A stretch of 64,000 bases of DNA, taken from assembly GCA_020444265.1 (NCBI GenBank), contig JAHLLH010000006.1:124001-188000 (forward strand), read 5' to 3'. A model generated the notes under the pieces. The model was not told the origin of the DNA. It made no database searches and was given only the letters and a program-made list of their open reading frames with translations. Positions within the stretch are counted from its first letter, which is position 1; each line of letters opens with the position of its first letter. Shown here piece after piece: positions 53,963-62,914 of this stretch. Source of the stretch: a bacterium (GTDB lineage: Bacteria > Electryoneota > Electryoneia > Electryoneales > Electryoneaceae). The translations under genes and the position numbers were made by a program.

Positions 53963-55096
53963 ATGGCTAAACATCGATGGGTGCAGGCTTGGCTTCTGGC
54001 GATGCTGGTGGTGCTGCTGAGCTGCCCGCCGGAGGTGCTTTCAGCCGATTCTGCCACTAAGACCACTCCCTGGAAAATGTTGCTCGCGCCCTATGTCCTC
54101 GGAAACAGTGATGATGGCCTTCTAGGTGGTATCGGCTGGGGCCTTTCCCTGCCGGAGACCCATTATTTCCTATTGGGAGCGGAAGCTTCATCACGTGGAG
54201 CCTATCGCGCCAACATCAAGGGCGAATGGTCCGTAAGCTCACAGTCACGATTGGTTGGGGAATTTGATATTGCCCGCCGATACACTGCCCTCTACCCCGT
54301 CACCGGCGGCAGCCCGGACCCAACTGTCATTGCATTTGAGCGGTATATCGAGGTGAACGGTTCCTTGCTTCGGCGCTATGGGCAGCTTGAAGCAGGTCCC
54401 GCTCTATTCGTAAGAAAAAGTGTCTGGCGTGATGCGAAAGATGCGGATGAAAACCCGATCCCGCTTGCCCCTTTTGACCGTCTCCAACCTGCCGGCATTG
54501 GTCTGGGCGGATTCCATGTCCGCTGGCGCACCACCAACCCGACTCGCCCGCTGCATGGCTGGCTGATCGATACTCGTCTGCAAGCAGGTGTGGTGCAGTA
54601 TGACCCATGGCAGGAATCGCGTTTTGAGCTTCATGCGCATGCCTCTCTCGCTCGTGCTCAGAAACTGAGTGAATCCGTCCGGCTCTATCTGCGTGCAAAG
54701 GGACGATTCCAGATCGAGGCTCCTCCCTCACTGCGCGAGGAGATCGGGGGCGATCACACGGTCCGTGGAGAACTGGGTGGACGAGATGCCGGGAGACGCA
54801 TTATTGCGGGACGGTCCGAGGTTCACTGGCGCATCCATGATGGCCTCCGTTGGCCGATGGAAGTGATGCACTGGGTCTTCCCGATTGTGCCTGTCCATTC
54901 CCTGGAGGTGGAGTTGGTTCCGTTCTATGATGTTGGGGCCGCAGGTGATCCGGATAGCGGTTGGGCAAGGACTCGTCAGGGTGCGGGGCTTGGTGTGCGA
55001 GTTGTTCTGCCGCCGGAGCTGGTGGTTCGCATTGACCTGGCACGATCCTTCCAGGGAGGCACCGGTTTCTATTTCTCGATCGGGGAAACGTTGTAG
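53963..55096 (+). CDS. POTRA-less Omp85/BamA-like barrel protein (first of two)
   Basis: 377 residues; GGAGAGGA at 53951-53958 precedes ATG 53963. A signal peptide (~28 residues ending VLSA) leads into an all-beta protein: alternating strands, then ...VRGELGGRDAGRRIIAGRSEVHWRI and the closing PFYDVGAAGD, GAGLGVRVVLPPELVVRIDLARS, FYFSIGETL, as in the C-terminal barrel of surface-antigen/BamA proteins with a terminal aromatic-rich strand. No POTRA domain is present, which is unusual. A paralogue follows directly. Confidence 0.8.
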   Translation: MAKHRWVQAWLLAMLVVLLSCPPEVLSADSATKTTPWKMLLAPYVLGNSDDGLLGGIGWGLSLPETHYFLLGAEASSRGAYRANIKGEWSVSSQSRLVGEFDIARRYTALYPVTGGSPDPTVIAFERYIEVNGSLLRRYGQLEAGPALFVRKSVWRDAKDADENPIPLAPFDRLQPAGIGLGGFHVRWRTTNPTRPLHGWLIDTRLQAGVVQYDPWQESRFELHAHASLARAQKLSESVRLYLRAKGRFQIEAPPSLREEIGGDHTVRGELGGRDAGRRIIAGRSEVHWRIHDGLRWPMEVMHWVFPIVPVHSLEVELVPFYDVGAAGDPDSGWARTRQGAGLGVRVVLPPELVVRIDLARSFQGGTGFYFSIGETL

Positions 55097-55160
55097 TCTT
55101 GCGGATTATCAGCAACTACCTTTCGCACAGTTCTGTGGGGGCTCTACCAGCGGGAAAAAC

Positions 55161-56339
55161 ATGTTTCGACCACTTCACTCTATTCTCGTGATTCTGTTGG
55201 GCCTCGGATGGGCCCTTTCAGCCTATTCGCAAACATCCGATCCGACCGACGAGGCGGAATCGGTTTCAGCGGTCAATGACAGCCTTGTCGAAAAAGCACA
55301 CTCGACCGGCTGGCAGTTCCTCGGTGCACCCTATGTCACCGCAGACAGCGACAATGGCATCATTTTCGGTGGCGGAACCGGGCTGGCGCATCCTCCACAT
55401 ACCGCGTATATCGTCAACTCCTCGATTTCGACCAATGGCCTTGCCGGGTTTACCTGGCGCGGCGAAACAGGGTCGGACAAGTGGCGAACGATCCTACTGA
55501 CACGAATCTGGCTGCTGCCCGCGAACCTCTACCCTGAGCACGGTGCGCTGCCGGATCCCTATGCGACAGCACGTCTCCAGCACACGGAATTCCAGGTCGC
55601 GGCGATGCGTCGTTTCACCCCCCAGTTCGAGTTCGGACCGGAAATCTGGACCGATTTTGCGAAGGGGATCGAGCCGGAAGATCCAGATGGCAACCTGCTG
55701 CCGCTGAGTAACTTGCCCCGATTTGAGGATGGATCGTTGACGTTGTTGGGACTTCGTGGCAGGTACCGTACGACCAGCGCGGTCCGTCCAATGGACGGCT
55801 TCATTATCGACCTGGCCCTGCGCGCAGGTCGTGCCGATGGCATCCTGCTGGACGAACCTCGTTTCACCGCCACCAGCGATCTCTGGATCGGCTGGGCGAA
55901 GCCGGTCACCCGCAATACGAAGTTGTACATGCGTGGTTGGTTTCGCGCCCAGGATGAAGCGGTCCCCTCTGTCCGAAACGCATTGGGTGGCATCTTCACC
56001 TTGCGCGGGCAACCGTTTAACCGGGATTATGGCCGCCGTCTCGTGGCAGGCCGTTTCCAATACCACATCACCATGGCACGGAATGTGACCGCTATCAGCA
56101 ATGCCATCCAGACTGTGCTGCCTTTCATGCCAACATGGGAACTCGATCTGGAAGTTGCCCCCTTTGCCGACATTGGTGCGGTCAGTGATCCGGACTGGGG
56201 GGGGTGGCGACGAACCCGCCAGGGGTACGGTGTCAGCTTCCGCATGGTTCTGCCCCCCGAACTGGTCTTTTTCTTTGATCTAGCGTTGACCCCAGGCGGT
56301 GACCCGCTCTTTTACTTTGGTGGTGGGGAGTCGCTGTAG
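55161..56339 (+). CDS. POTRA-less Omp85/BamA-like barrel protein (second of two)
   Basis: ATG 55161 (GCGGGA upstream), 392 residues. Signal peptide MFRPLHSILVILLGLGWALSAYSQ, then the same strand pattern as its neighbour, with FTLRGQPFNRDYGRRLVAGRFQYHI, PFADIGAVSD, GYGVSFRMVLPPELVFFFDLAL and a terminal YFGGGESL. It is a tandem duplication of the gene at 53963, 64 bases downstream. No partner lipoprotein or POTRA-containing gene is nearby; function unknown, perhaps an outer-membrane insertase or channel variant. Confidence 0.8.
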   Translation: MFRPLHSILVILLGLGWALSAYSQTSDPTDEAESVSAVNDSLVEKAHSTGWQFLGAPYVTADSDNGIIFGGGTGLAHPPHTAYIVNSSISTNGLAGFTWRGETGSDKWRTILLTRIWLLPANLYPEHGALPDPYATARLQHTEFQVAAMRRFTPQFEFGPEIWTDFAKGIEPEDPDGNLLPLSNLPRFEDGSLTLLGLRGRYRTTSAVRPMDGFIIDLALRAGRADGILLDEPRFTATSDLWIGWAKPVTRNTKLYMRGWFRAQDEAVPSVRNALGGIFTLRGQPFNRDYGRRLVAGRFQYHITMARNVTAISNAIQTVLPFMPTWELDLEVAPFADIGAVSDPDWGGWRRTRQGYGVSFRMVLPPELVFFFDLALTPGGDPLFYFGGGESL

Positions 56340-56353
56340 CGCAATTGCTATTC

Positions 56354-56480
56354 GGTGTCGCTGTGAGGAGCGTAGCAACGAAGCAGTCTCCTATCACTCA
56401 CCTTAAGCAGGCAGCGCGCGGTAAGCGAGCGAAGGGATACGAGGTTGCTTCATCCGGCGAACCGGAATCGCAACGACACC
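56354..56480. repeat. ~127-bp repeat, copy 2, with GGTGTCGCTG / CGCAACGACACC ends
   Basis: It shares with 20326-20464 the left end GGTGTCGCTG, GCGAAGCAGTCTC-like and GAGGTTGCTTCA segments and the right end GACACCC. It is non-coding and lies in the convergent gap between the second barrel gene and recJ. Confidence 0.75.
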
Positions 56481-56508
56481 CCCTACTCCACCGCCCAACA
56501 TGAGTAAA

Positions 56509-56534
56509 CCCGATCCAGCAGTTGCTGGATCGGG
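56509..56534 (-). terminator. 12-bp palindrome at the end of recJ
   Basis: CCCGATCCAGCA / TGCTGGATCGGG with a GT loop. Read on the minus strand it is followed by TTTAC, 31 bases past the recJ stop, so it may end recJ transcription. Its context (TAAACCCG...CGGGCCACCC) matches the repeat at 7221-7255. Confidence 0.55.
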
Positions 56535-56565
56535 CCACCCAAAACATTGCTATGTAGACTAGCGT

Positions 56566-58278
56566 CTAGTACGCTCGTCCGTTCTTCACATCCTGGATGT
56601 GAAGCTGGAGGTAGACTGATCCGGCCCACTCGTTCTCCTCGATGGTGTATACAATCTGGTTCGAGGGACGGTTGGGATCGAGACGGTCCAGGCGATCACC
56701 AAGGTTAAAGCCGATGCAGTCGATCACCTTCTGTGAAGAGCGCACCTTGAACTTGAGGTGGTTGGTGCCGACAATCCTCGGGTAGCCGCTGAGCTGCACA
56801 TCTTCGCTGACAAAGCTCGGTACCGGGTTGTTCGGGCCGAAGGGTGCGAAACGTTTCAGATCCTGCAGCAGCTTGTTGTCGACCTCATCCAGCTGGATAT
56901 TGGCATCGATGTGCAGTTTCGGAATCAGGTCCTCCGCAGAGAGCATCGAACGTGCCACCTCATTCAGGCGGCGACGGAATTCCGGGATGTTTTTTGCCTC
57001 AAGGGTCAAACCAGCGGCGTAGGTGTGCCCGCCGAACTGCTCGAGCAAGTCACTGCACTCGGAGAGGGCCTGGTAGATGTCGAAACCTGCAATCGACCTC
57101 GCCGATCCCTTGCCAATGCCATCTTCAACCGTAATCATTACGGTAGGACGGTAGTAGCGCTCGATCAGACGACTTGCGACGATCCCGATGACACCACCAT
57201 GCCACGCTTCGCGTGACAGCACAATCGCAAAATCTTCGGAAGGATTGTAGGTCGATTCGACCTCGTCAATCGCTTCGTCGAGGGTGGCTGTGTCGATGCT
57301 GCGCCGTTTCCGGTTCTCAGATTCCAACTCGGCGGAGAGCTCCCGTGCCCGCTGCACATTGCCGGTGATCATCAGGTCGACCGCACGGTCCGCGGAGCCC
57401 AGGCGGCCCACCGCATTGATCCGTGGCGCAAGCCCATAGATGATCTGCCCCACTTCAATGCGACCGTGGCGCAGATGAGCCGTCTCACACAGGGCGCGAA
57501 TGCCGACCAGTGGATCCTGGTTCAGCTTGTCGAGGCCCATGCGAACAAAGATCCGGTTCTCATCGACCAGCGGGACAATGTCAGCAGCCGTCCCCACCGC
57601 AACAAGGTCGAGGTAGCGGTCGAGGTAATCATCCGCGAGTTCCAGCGTACGAGCCACACCTTGGGCGAGCTTGTAAGCCACACCTACCCCGGCAAGTTCT
57701 TTGAAGGGGTAGTTGCTGCCGGGAATCTTCGGGTTGATGACCGCGAGGGCATCGGGGATTCCATCACCAGGCTGGTGATGGTCGGAGATGACCGCATCCA
57801 CCCCGAGCTCATTGGCTCGCTGGATTTCGGCGATCGAGGTGATACCGCAGTCGACGGTTACAATGAGCTGCGCGCCTTCTTTGGCTGCTGTCTCAATGCC
57901 TTCGACCGATAGGCCGTAGCCTTCGTTTTGACGGTTGGGGATGTAATACCGGACTTCGCCACCCAAATCCCGGAAAAAGAGGTACAACAGGCTGGCTGAT
58001 GTGATACCATCCACATCGTAGTCGCCGAAAATGAAAATCGACTGCCGTTCCTGCAACGCCTCAATCAGCCGATCCACCGCAACACGCATATCCTTGAACA
58101 GGAATGGGTCGTGTAGCGAGGACCGTTCCGGAGCGAAGAACGCTTTGGCATCCGTCGGGTTAGCAAAGCCACGCTGAATCAGCAATTGGCCTACGACCGG
58201 CTGGACATCCAGTTCTTCGCAAAGAGTGTTCAGAGTCTGATGATCAACATCCTCCGCCAACTCCCATCTTTTTTCCAT
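56566..58278 (-). CDS. recJ: Single-strand-DNA-specific exonuclease RecJ
   Basis: 570 residues. DHH-family motifs: IFGDYDVDGITSASLL (motif I), VDCGITS, SDHHQPGDGIPDALAVINPK (the DHH motif), then DHHA1 with the HTYAAGLTL region (FGGHTYAAGL) and a C-terminal OB domain. It is a Mn2+/Mg2+-dependent 5'-3' exonuclease in recombination and mismatch repair, cytoplasmic. Expected length and all motifs are present. ATG 58278 has no clear Shine-Dalgarno. The RNase P RNA gene lies 138 bases upstream on the same strand. Confidence 0.95.
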   Translation of the reverse strand: MEKRWELAEDVDHQTLNTLCEELDVQPVVGQLLIQRGFANPTDAKAFFAPERSSLHDPFLFKDMRVAVDRLIEALQERQSIFIFGDYDVDGITSASLLYLFFRDLGGEVRYYIPNRQNEGYGLSVEGIETAAKEGAQLIVTVDCGITSIAEIQRANELGVDAVISDHHQPGDGIPDALAVINPKIPGSNYPFKELAGVGVAYKLAQGVARTLELADDYLDRYLDLVAVGTAADIVPLVDENRIFVRMGLDKLNQDPLVGIRALCETAHLRHGRIEVGQIIYGLAPRINAVGRLGSADRAVDLMITGNVQRARELSAELESENRKRRSIDTATLDEAIDEVESTYNPSEDFAIVLSREAWHGGVIGIVASRLIERYYRPTVMITVEDGIGKGSARSIAGFDIYQALSECSDLLEQFGGHTYAAGLTLEAKNIPEFRRRLNEVARSMLSAEDLIPKLHIDANIQLDEVDNKLLQDLKRFAPFGPNNPVPSFVSEDVQLSGYPRIVGTNHLKFKVRSSQKVIDCIGFNLGDRLDRLDPNRPSNQIVYTIEENEWAGSVYLQLHIQDVKNGRAY

Positions 58279-58415
58279 GGAGGATTCTATGCCGTTAAAC
58301 GTTGAAAGCTGTCAAAGCCCTTCCATGCGGAAGGGATGCCAAGTCATTGCACGGGACAACCCCCCGAGCAAACCCTGGCTCCCGGGAGGTAGACTCGCTC
58401 AACCGGAAAAGAAAC

Positions 58416-58800
58416 ACGTAAGGCAGCCTGTAAGCCGAATTCTGTCCGCCCCTTCCCCGTAGGAAAGGAGTGGGACGGTCATTGATCTTGGCGCTGCTTC
58501 ACAGCAACGCTCCTGCAGCCTACCCGCGGGTCGAATGGAACGGGCCGTTCCTCCCCGCCTATTTGGCCTTGCTCCGGATGGGGTTTACCATGCCGCTGAC
58601 CGTTACCGGCAGCGCGGTGGGCTCTTACCCCACCGTTTCACCCTTGCCTGTGCCCCTTGCGGAGCCATCGGCGGTCTCTTCTCTGCTGCACTTTCCGTCG
58701 CCTCGCGGCGCCCGGCTGTTAGCCGGCATCCTGCCCTGCGGAGTTCGGACTTTCCTCCCCCTCGAAAACTCGAAAGGGCGACCGTCCGGCCGCCTCACGT
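58416..58800 (-). ncRNA. rnpB: RNase P RNA, bacterial class A
   Basis: Read on the minus strand, the conserved landmarks appear in order: a P1 5' strand GTGAGGCGGCC (near 58798), GAGGAAAGTCCG, GCAGGGCAGGATGCCGG, a CAGCAGAG loop with GACCGCCGATGG, CAGGCAAGGGTGAAACGG, GGTAAGAGCCCACCGCG, CATGGTAAACCCCATCC, GGAGCAAGGCCAAATAGG, and the 3' strand CAGAATTCGGCTTACAGG ending in GGCTGCCTTAC (near 58418), which pairs with the 5' strand. About 385 nt, normal for class A. It is the ribozyme that matures tRNA 5' ends. A CATAAT-like -10 box lies immediately upstream (58801-58806). Confidence 0.96.
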
Positions 58801-58872
58801 ATTATGCAAAACCTGTACGAATAGAAACGTAGTCATCGAACGGCCCGGGGCCATGGGCTCCGGAGCACCCGA

Positions 58873-59640
58873 TCAAGATTCTCCCGAGACTCCGGTCGCC
58901 AGCTCCGATTCCATATCGAGGTGTTCGGCCTCCGGCAACAGCAGAACGCCACAGGATTCGCAAAGGATGATGTCTTCCATCTTGCGGATTTCTGCCTGAC
59001 GTTGAGGCGGGACAACGGCATAGCAGGCTCCGCAGGCGCCACGATCGATGTGGGCAGCTCCGATACCGCTACGCGCCTGACGAATACGCTCATAGTGAGC
59101 AAGAATCGGCTTCTTGATCCGGACAGCCAGCTTTTCACGGTCGTGCATCAGCCGGTTCTCTTCGTCTTCCGTCTCTTCCTGCTTCGAGCCCAGTTCGCCT
59201 TTGCGTTCGCCGAGTTCGGAACGGACCTCATCGGTCCGGTCACCCAGGTCAGAAATTTGCAGGGTGATCAGGTTCTCTTCCTCGATCAGCGCCTTCTGCG
59301 AGGTGTCGAGCGATTCCATTTGCCCACGAGCCGTGTCGATCTCAGCAGTGATCGCATCGTACTCACGGTTCGTTGTCACCGTATACAACTGCTCTTTGTA
59401 CTTTTCAAGCTTCATCCGGAGCAGCTGAATCTGGCCATCATTGCTACGCTTCTGCTTCCCAATCTCCGCCAACCGGTCTTCGAGCTCCTTGACCTCGGTC
59501 TCACGCTTGTCGATCTCGTCGTTCAACTTGTTTACGAGGTTGGGCAGATCGCCCTTCTCGAGCTCGAGGTCCTTCAATTGGCTGTCCACATGCTGGAGAC
59601 GAGCCACCATCTCCAATTCGCGGCGAACATTCACGGCCAT
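58873..59640 (-). CDS. Coiled-coil protein with C4 zinc ribbon (zf-RING_7)
   Basis: 255 residues. The first ~185 form a long heptad-rich coiled coil (LVNKLNDEIDKRETEVKELEDRL onward). The C-terminus has two CxxC knuckles (ACGACY and LCESCG) around VPPQRQAEIRKMEDII, the zf-RING_7/DUF164 pattern. Homologues are widespread in bacteria and thought to bind nucleic acid; exact role unknown. It is the gene just ahead of rnpB on the minus strand, a common neighbourhood. Confidence 0.87.
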   Translation of the reverse strand: MAVNVRRELEMVARLQHVDSQLKDLELEKGDLPNLVNKLNDEIDKRETEVKELEDRLAEIGKQKRSNDGQIQLLRMKLEKYKEQLYTVTTNREYDAITAEIDTARGQMESLDTSQKALIEEENLITLQISDLGDRTDEVRSELGERKGELGSKQEETEDEENRLMHDREKLAVRIKKPILAHYERIRQARSGIGAAHIDRGACGACYAVVPPQRQAEIRKMEDIILCESCGVLLLPEAEHLDMESELATGVSGES

Positions 59641-59681
59641 CTACTGGTTCCCTTCCGCCTTCACATTTCCTGCAAGAAGAC

Positions 59682-59722
59682 AAAAAAAAGATCGTGTCCT
59701 TTCCAGAGAGAAGGGCACGATC
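59682..59722 (-). terminator. Minus-strand terminator between tRNA-Ile2 and the zinc-ribbon gene
   Basis: A GATCGTG/CACGATC stem extended by CCTTTC/GAAGGG (59690-59722), followed in the minus direction by eight Ts (complement of 59682-59689). It would stop transcription of the tRNA before the next gene. Confidence 0.85.
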
Positions 59723-59880
59723 AGGTTGTTTCTGCGCAGGGATGGGCTTTGCCGGGAAGGAGGAAGAGGAGTACCCTCCAATCCCCGGAACCGCGTCGGA
59801 TCAAGTCGTCCATCATGATCGTACCCATCACCATCTTCCGTTCTACCACTCTCACCTTCGTCCCCCTACCGGGGGGCCTG

Positions 59881-59953
59881 TGGGCCCACCAGGATTCGAA
59901 CCTGGGACCAACCGATTATGAGTCGGTGGCTCTAACCGCTGAGCTATAGGCCC
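59881..59953 (-). tRNA. tRNA with CAU anticodon, probably tRNA-Ile2
   Basis: 73 nt on the minus strand. Acceptor GGGCCTA / TGGGCCC, D arm GCTC-AGCGGTTA-GAGC, anticodon arm ACCGA-CTCATAA-TCGGT giving anticodon CAU, T arm CCAGG-TTCGAAT-CCTGG. The 3' CCA is not encoded. The anticodon alone fits Met or lysidine-modified Ile; the ACTCATAATCG anticodon region, TTGGTC variable loop and isoleucine-type acceptor favour tRNA-Ile2, which reads AUA after TilS modification. Confidence 0.93.
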
Positions 59954-60057
59954 GGTTGTCCTCCTGGGCACCTGAACAGCATTTGCAATCACCCGATTGC
60001 CATTGTGCGAAGGCGGTAACCCAGAAGGTAAGACAACAAGCAGACTGGTGCAAGATT

Positions 60058-61110
60058 CTATCGCGCACGAGCCCTCTCAACAAAGCCTTGCAAGCAAGCG
60101 TCCAACTCCGCTTCGCCCGCCTCCCATTTCCATCGTAATTCCGGCACCTGCACCGGCAGCCCTTCCTCGCCACGTGGCCACTTTACCGCATCCTTTGCGG
60201 TGATCAAGAGAGCCTCTGCTCCTACCTCCCTGGCTCGGTTCATCAGGTTAGCTCGTTGGTCCGATGTGGTCCACGCATGATCTCGCCAGGCGGTACGCTG
60301 TATGACCTCAATACCGAGCGATTCAAGCTCATCGAAGAAACGTTCAGGACGAGCAATGCCGCACGCCGCCGCAACTCGTTTCCCGTGCAGCTGCTCCACC
60401 GGGAACGATTCACCCGTCTCGTGGTCACGAACCTGCGCGAGCCAGGCACCACCACCGATCAGCTCCGCTTCCGACTGCTTCCGGACGAAGGCTGCGAGCT
60501 GATCGCGCCGCTCCTGTGGGGCACGACCTGTCATCACAACCATGTTCGCACGACGAAGCGAGGTCGGCAGTTCACGCAACCGACCCGCTGGCAAGGGACG
60601 CCAGATCCAGTCGGGCTCGGCAGCATCAATCAGCACAACGTCCAGGTCACGGGCAATCCTTCGATGCTGAAAACCATCATCGAGTATCACCAGCTTCGCT
60701 CCGAACTGCTCGACCGCCAGGGCGACCCCATCGACACGACGTTCCGATACAATCACCGGCACATCGTGCAATGCCTCCGCGATCATGACCGGTTCGTCCC
60801 CACCAAGGTCGGGAGTCAGAAAAACCGTGGTGCCGTCCGCGACCACTTGTGGCCCTTTCGTGCGACGACCATAGCCACGACTCACCACCACGATCGGCAG
60901 ATCAGGCGCCAAGGCACGTAATCGGCCACACAACTCGATGGTCAACGGGCTCTTCCCACTGCCACCGGCCGTAATGTTGCCGACCGAAAGAACCGCTACA
61001 CCGCTGTCGGTTGTACGTAGCGTACCTCGATCATACAGCAGGTTTCGCAGCCCGACACCAGCACTGTACAGCAGTGAAAAGGGGGCCAGGAGCGGCCATG
61101 CTCGTTTCAT
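60058..61110 (-). CDS. lpxK: Tetraacyldisaccharide 4'-kinase
   Basis: 350 residues. A membrane-associated N-terminus (LLAPFSLLYSAGVGLRNLLYD), then the P-loop GNITAGGSGKSPLT (44-57), VVVSRGYGRR, GDEPVMIAEAL and ILDDGFQHRRIARDLDVVLID, all LpxK hallmarks. It phosphorylates the 4' position of the lipid A disaccharide at the inner membrane. It overlaps the DUF374 gene by four bases (ATGA), within the rnhC-lpxB-DUF374-lpxK operon. Confidence 0.93.
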   Translation of the reverse strand: MKRAWPLLAPFSLLYSAGVGLRNLLYDRGTLRTTDSGVAVLSVGNITAGGSGKSPLTIELCGRLRALAPDLPIVVVSRGYGRRTKGPQVVADGTTVFLTPDLGGDEPVMIAEALHDVPVIVSERRVDGVALAVEQFGAKLVILDDGFQHRRIARDLDVVLIDAAEPDWIWRPLPAGRLRELPTSLRRANMVVMTGRAPQERRDQLAAFVRKQSEAELIGGGAWLAQVRDHETGESFPVEQLHGKRVAAACGIARPERFFDELESLGIEVIQRTAWRDHAWTTSDQRANLMNRAREVGAEALLITAKDAVKWPRGEEGLPVQVPELRWKWEAGEAELDACLQGFVERARAR

Positions 61111-61772
61111 GAGCCCTCCCGTGCTAGCCTGTCCGCCTCTTCACGAAGGCTGACAAGCCGTTTCTTCAATTCGAGACGCCACTCCTCCAATTGCTCCCCT
61201 TTCACATCCGTGGGGATGGTGAATGGCTCACCGAAAACAATCACACCGCGTCCAAACGGCTTGGGAAATTGGAAACGGTCCCATGAATTAAATTCCCAGG
61301 CGGGCCAGGTGGCACCGGCACAAGGGATGATCGGATGGCCCGATGCCCGTGCCACCGCAACACTCCCGATCTTCGGGTCCTCACGCGGGCCTTGTGGTCC
61401 ATCGACCAGGATCGCAATCGGACCCTTTTTCAAAACGTTTAACAAGCCACGTACCGCGGCGAGTGCTCCACGGTTGCTGCTGCCACGTACTGCCCCGAAG
61501 CCAAAACCCATGATCAAGCGTGTGATGATTTCACCATCCTGGCTTTGGGAGACCAACGCGGTCAGGTTGTTTCCCTTCAACGTCCAGATCGGCATGAACA
61601 TGCGGCCGTGCAGGGAGGCGATGATGTACTTTTTTCCGTGACGGTAGGCATCCCAATGCTCTCCACCGACGACTCGTTTCCTGAGGGTCAGGGCGACTGC
61701 TCCTACCAGGATTGGTCCGAGGTATTGGGCGATGAAATAGAGGATCGCGTATTTGATCCGTTTCCGGTTCAT
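61107..61772 (-). CDS. DUF374 lysophospholipid acyltransferase-like protein
   Basis: 221 residues with an N-terminal membrane helix, SLHGRMFMPIW (the HxxxxD-type region, with G/R variation), SQSQDGEIITRL, GFGAVRGSSNRGALAAVR and ILVDGPQGPR, which characterise DUF374. Members are thought to be acyltransferases of lipid A or its Kdo-bearing precursor. Its place between lpxB and lpxK, overlapping both by four bases, supports a late acylation step in lipid A synthesis; this is inferred from position. Confidence 0.87.
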   Translation of the reverse strand: MNRKRIKYAILYFIAQYLGPILVGAVALTLRKRVVGGEHWDAYRHGKKYIIASLHGRMFMPIWTLKGNNLTALVSQSQDGEIITRLIMGFGFGAVRGSSNRGALAAVRGLLNVLKKGPIAILVDGPQGPREDPKIGSVAVARASGHPIIPCAGATWPAWEFNSWDRFQFPKPFGRGVIVFGEPFTIPTDVKGEQLEEWRLELKKRLVSLREEADRLAREGS

Positions 61773-62914
61773 CCCTTCCCTCCAAATCGATCCACAATCC
61801 AGACCGCGAGACGGGCAGTCGCACCGGATTCGCCCAATGATTCCGCCACACCCTTCAACCCGGCGATTGTTTTGTCTCGCCTTTCTCCAACCCAGAGCTC
61901 CAGTAAATCGGAAGCGAGATGACCGGCAGTCGCCTCGTCCTGGATGCGCTCACGGACCACCTCACGGCCCGCGAGGACGTTGACCATCGCGATGTACTTC
62001 ACCCCTCGAACCAGCATACGAGCGAGACGGAAGGTCAGGGGCGAGGTCCGGTAGAGCACCACAAATGGTGTCCCAATCAGCGCCGCCTCGACGGTCGAGG
62101 TGCCCGATTTCACCATCCCGACACGAGCCGCAGCGAGGGCATCGTAGGCCCCGTCTTCTACAATTCGTACATTTGGAACGTTTTGCAAATAATCCGACAA
62201 AACGCCTTTCTGGACAGTATTTGCACGTGCGACGAGACCAACAACATCCTCCCCTTTGGACTCGCGAAGCCGTTCGAGGGCCTGCAACTGCACAGGTAGA
62301 TGCCGTTCGATTTCCTGGGCACGGCTGCCCGGCAGGATCGCGACGGCCTCCTGCCCCTCTTTCAGCTCGAACCGCTTCCTTAACTCGTCCACACTCGCCG
62401 AAGGTTCGACCTCGCCTGCCAGTGGATGACCAAAGAAAACCGTCTCGAGTCCATAGGGGCGATAGACCTCCTGCTCGAAGGGAAAGAGGACGGCCATTGC
62501 ATCGACACGATGAGCGATCGTCTTCGCCCGCCCCTTGCGCCATGCCCAGACTTGGGGGCTGACGTAATAGAGGATCTTCGTCTTCGAGCCGCGACGTTTC
62601 CGAATCGCCTTCGCGAGGGCGAGGTTGAAATCCGGGAAGTCGACCAGAATAACCAAATCCGCCTGCCACTCATCCACCGCAATCACCAAACGATCTCGCA
62701 GCTTGAGCAGACGTGGCAGGTGACGGATCACCTCGACCAGTCCCATCAGGGCGGCTTCGCTCAGGTTCGCATCAAGCTCGCACCCCTCCCGTTCCATCTG
62801 TTCCCCGCCCATCCCACGGTGCTGCCAGTCGGGTTGAAGAGCGTTGATCTCGTGGATCAGGTGGGCCGCGTGACGGTCCCCGGAGCTTTCTCCTGCCACC
62901 CAGAATATCCGCAT
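61769..62914 (-). CDS. lpxB: Lipid-A-disaccharide synthase
   Basis: 381 residues. It starts RIFWVAGESSGDRHAAHLI, has GMGGEQMEREG, GLVEVIRHLPRLLKLRDRL, VDFPDFNLALAK, and YYVSPQVWAWRKGRAKTI, then the C-terminal GHPLAGEV and ILPGSRAQEIERHLP. It condenses UDP-diacylglucosamine with lipid X (GT19 family) at the inner membrane. It overlaps rnhC upstream by one base and DUF374 downstream by four. Confidence 0.95.
   Translation of the reverse strand: MRIFWVAGESSGDRHAAHLIHEINALQPDWQHRGMGGEQMEREGCELDANLSEAALMGLVEVIRHLPRLLKLRDRLVIAVDEWQADLVILVDFPDFNLALAKAIRKRRGSKTKILYYVSPQVWAWRKGRAKTIAHRVDAMAVLFPFEQEVYRPYGLETVFFGHPLAGEVEPSASVDELRKRFELKEGQEAVAILPGSRAQEIERHLPVQLQALERLRESKGEDVVGLVARANTVQKGVLSDYLQNVPNVRIVEDGAYDALAAARVGMVKSGTSTVEAALIGTPFVVLYRTSPLTFRLARMLVRGVKYIAMVNVLAGREVVRERIQDEATAGHLASDLLELWVGERRDKTIAGLKGVAESLGESGATARLAVWIVDRFGGKG

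Noticed and set aside
59881-59953. Elongator tRNA-Met
   Set aside because: The CAU anticodon is shared, but the anticodon-stem neighbourhood and variable loop match tRNA-Ile2 better; not fully excluded.
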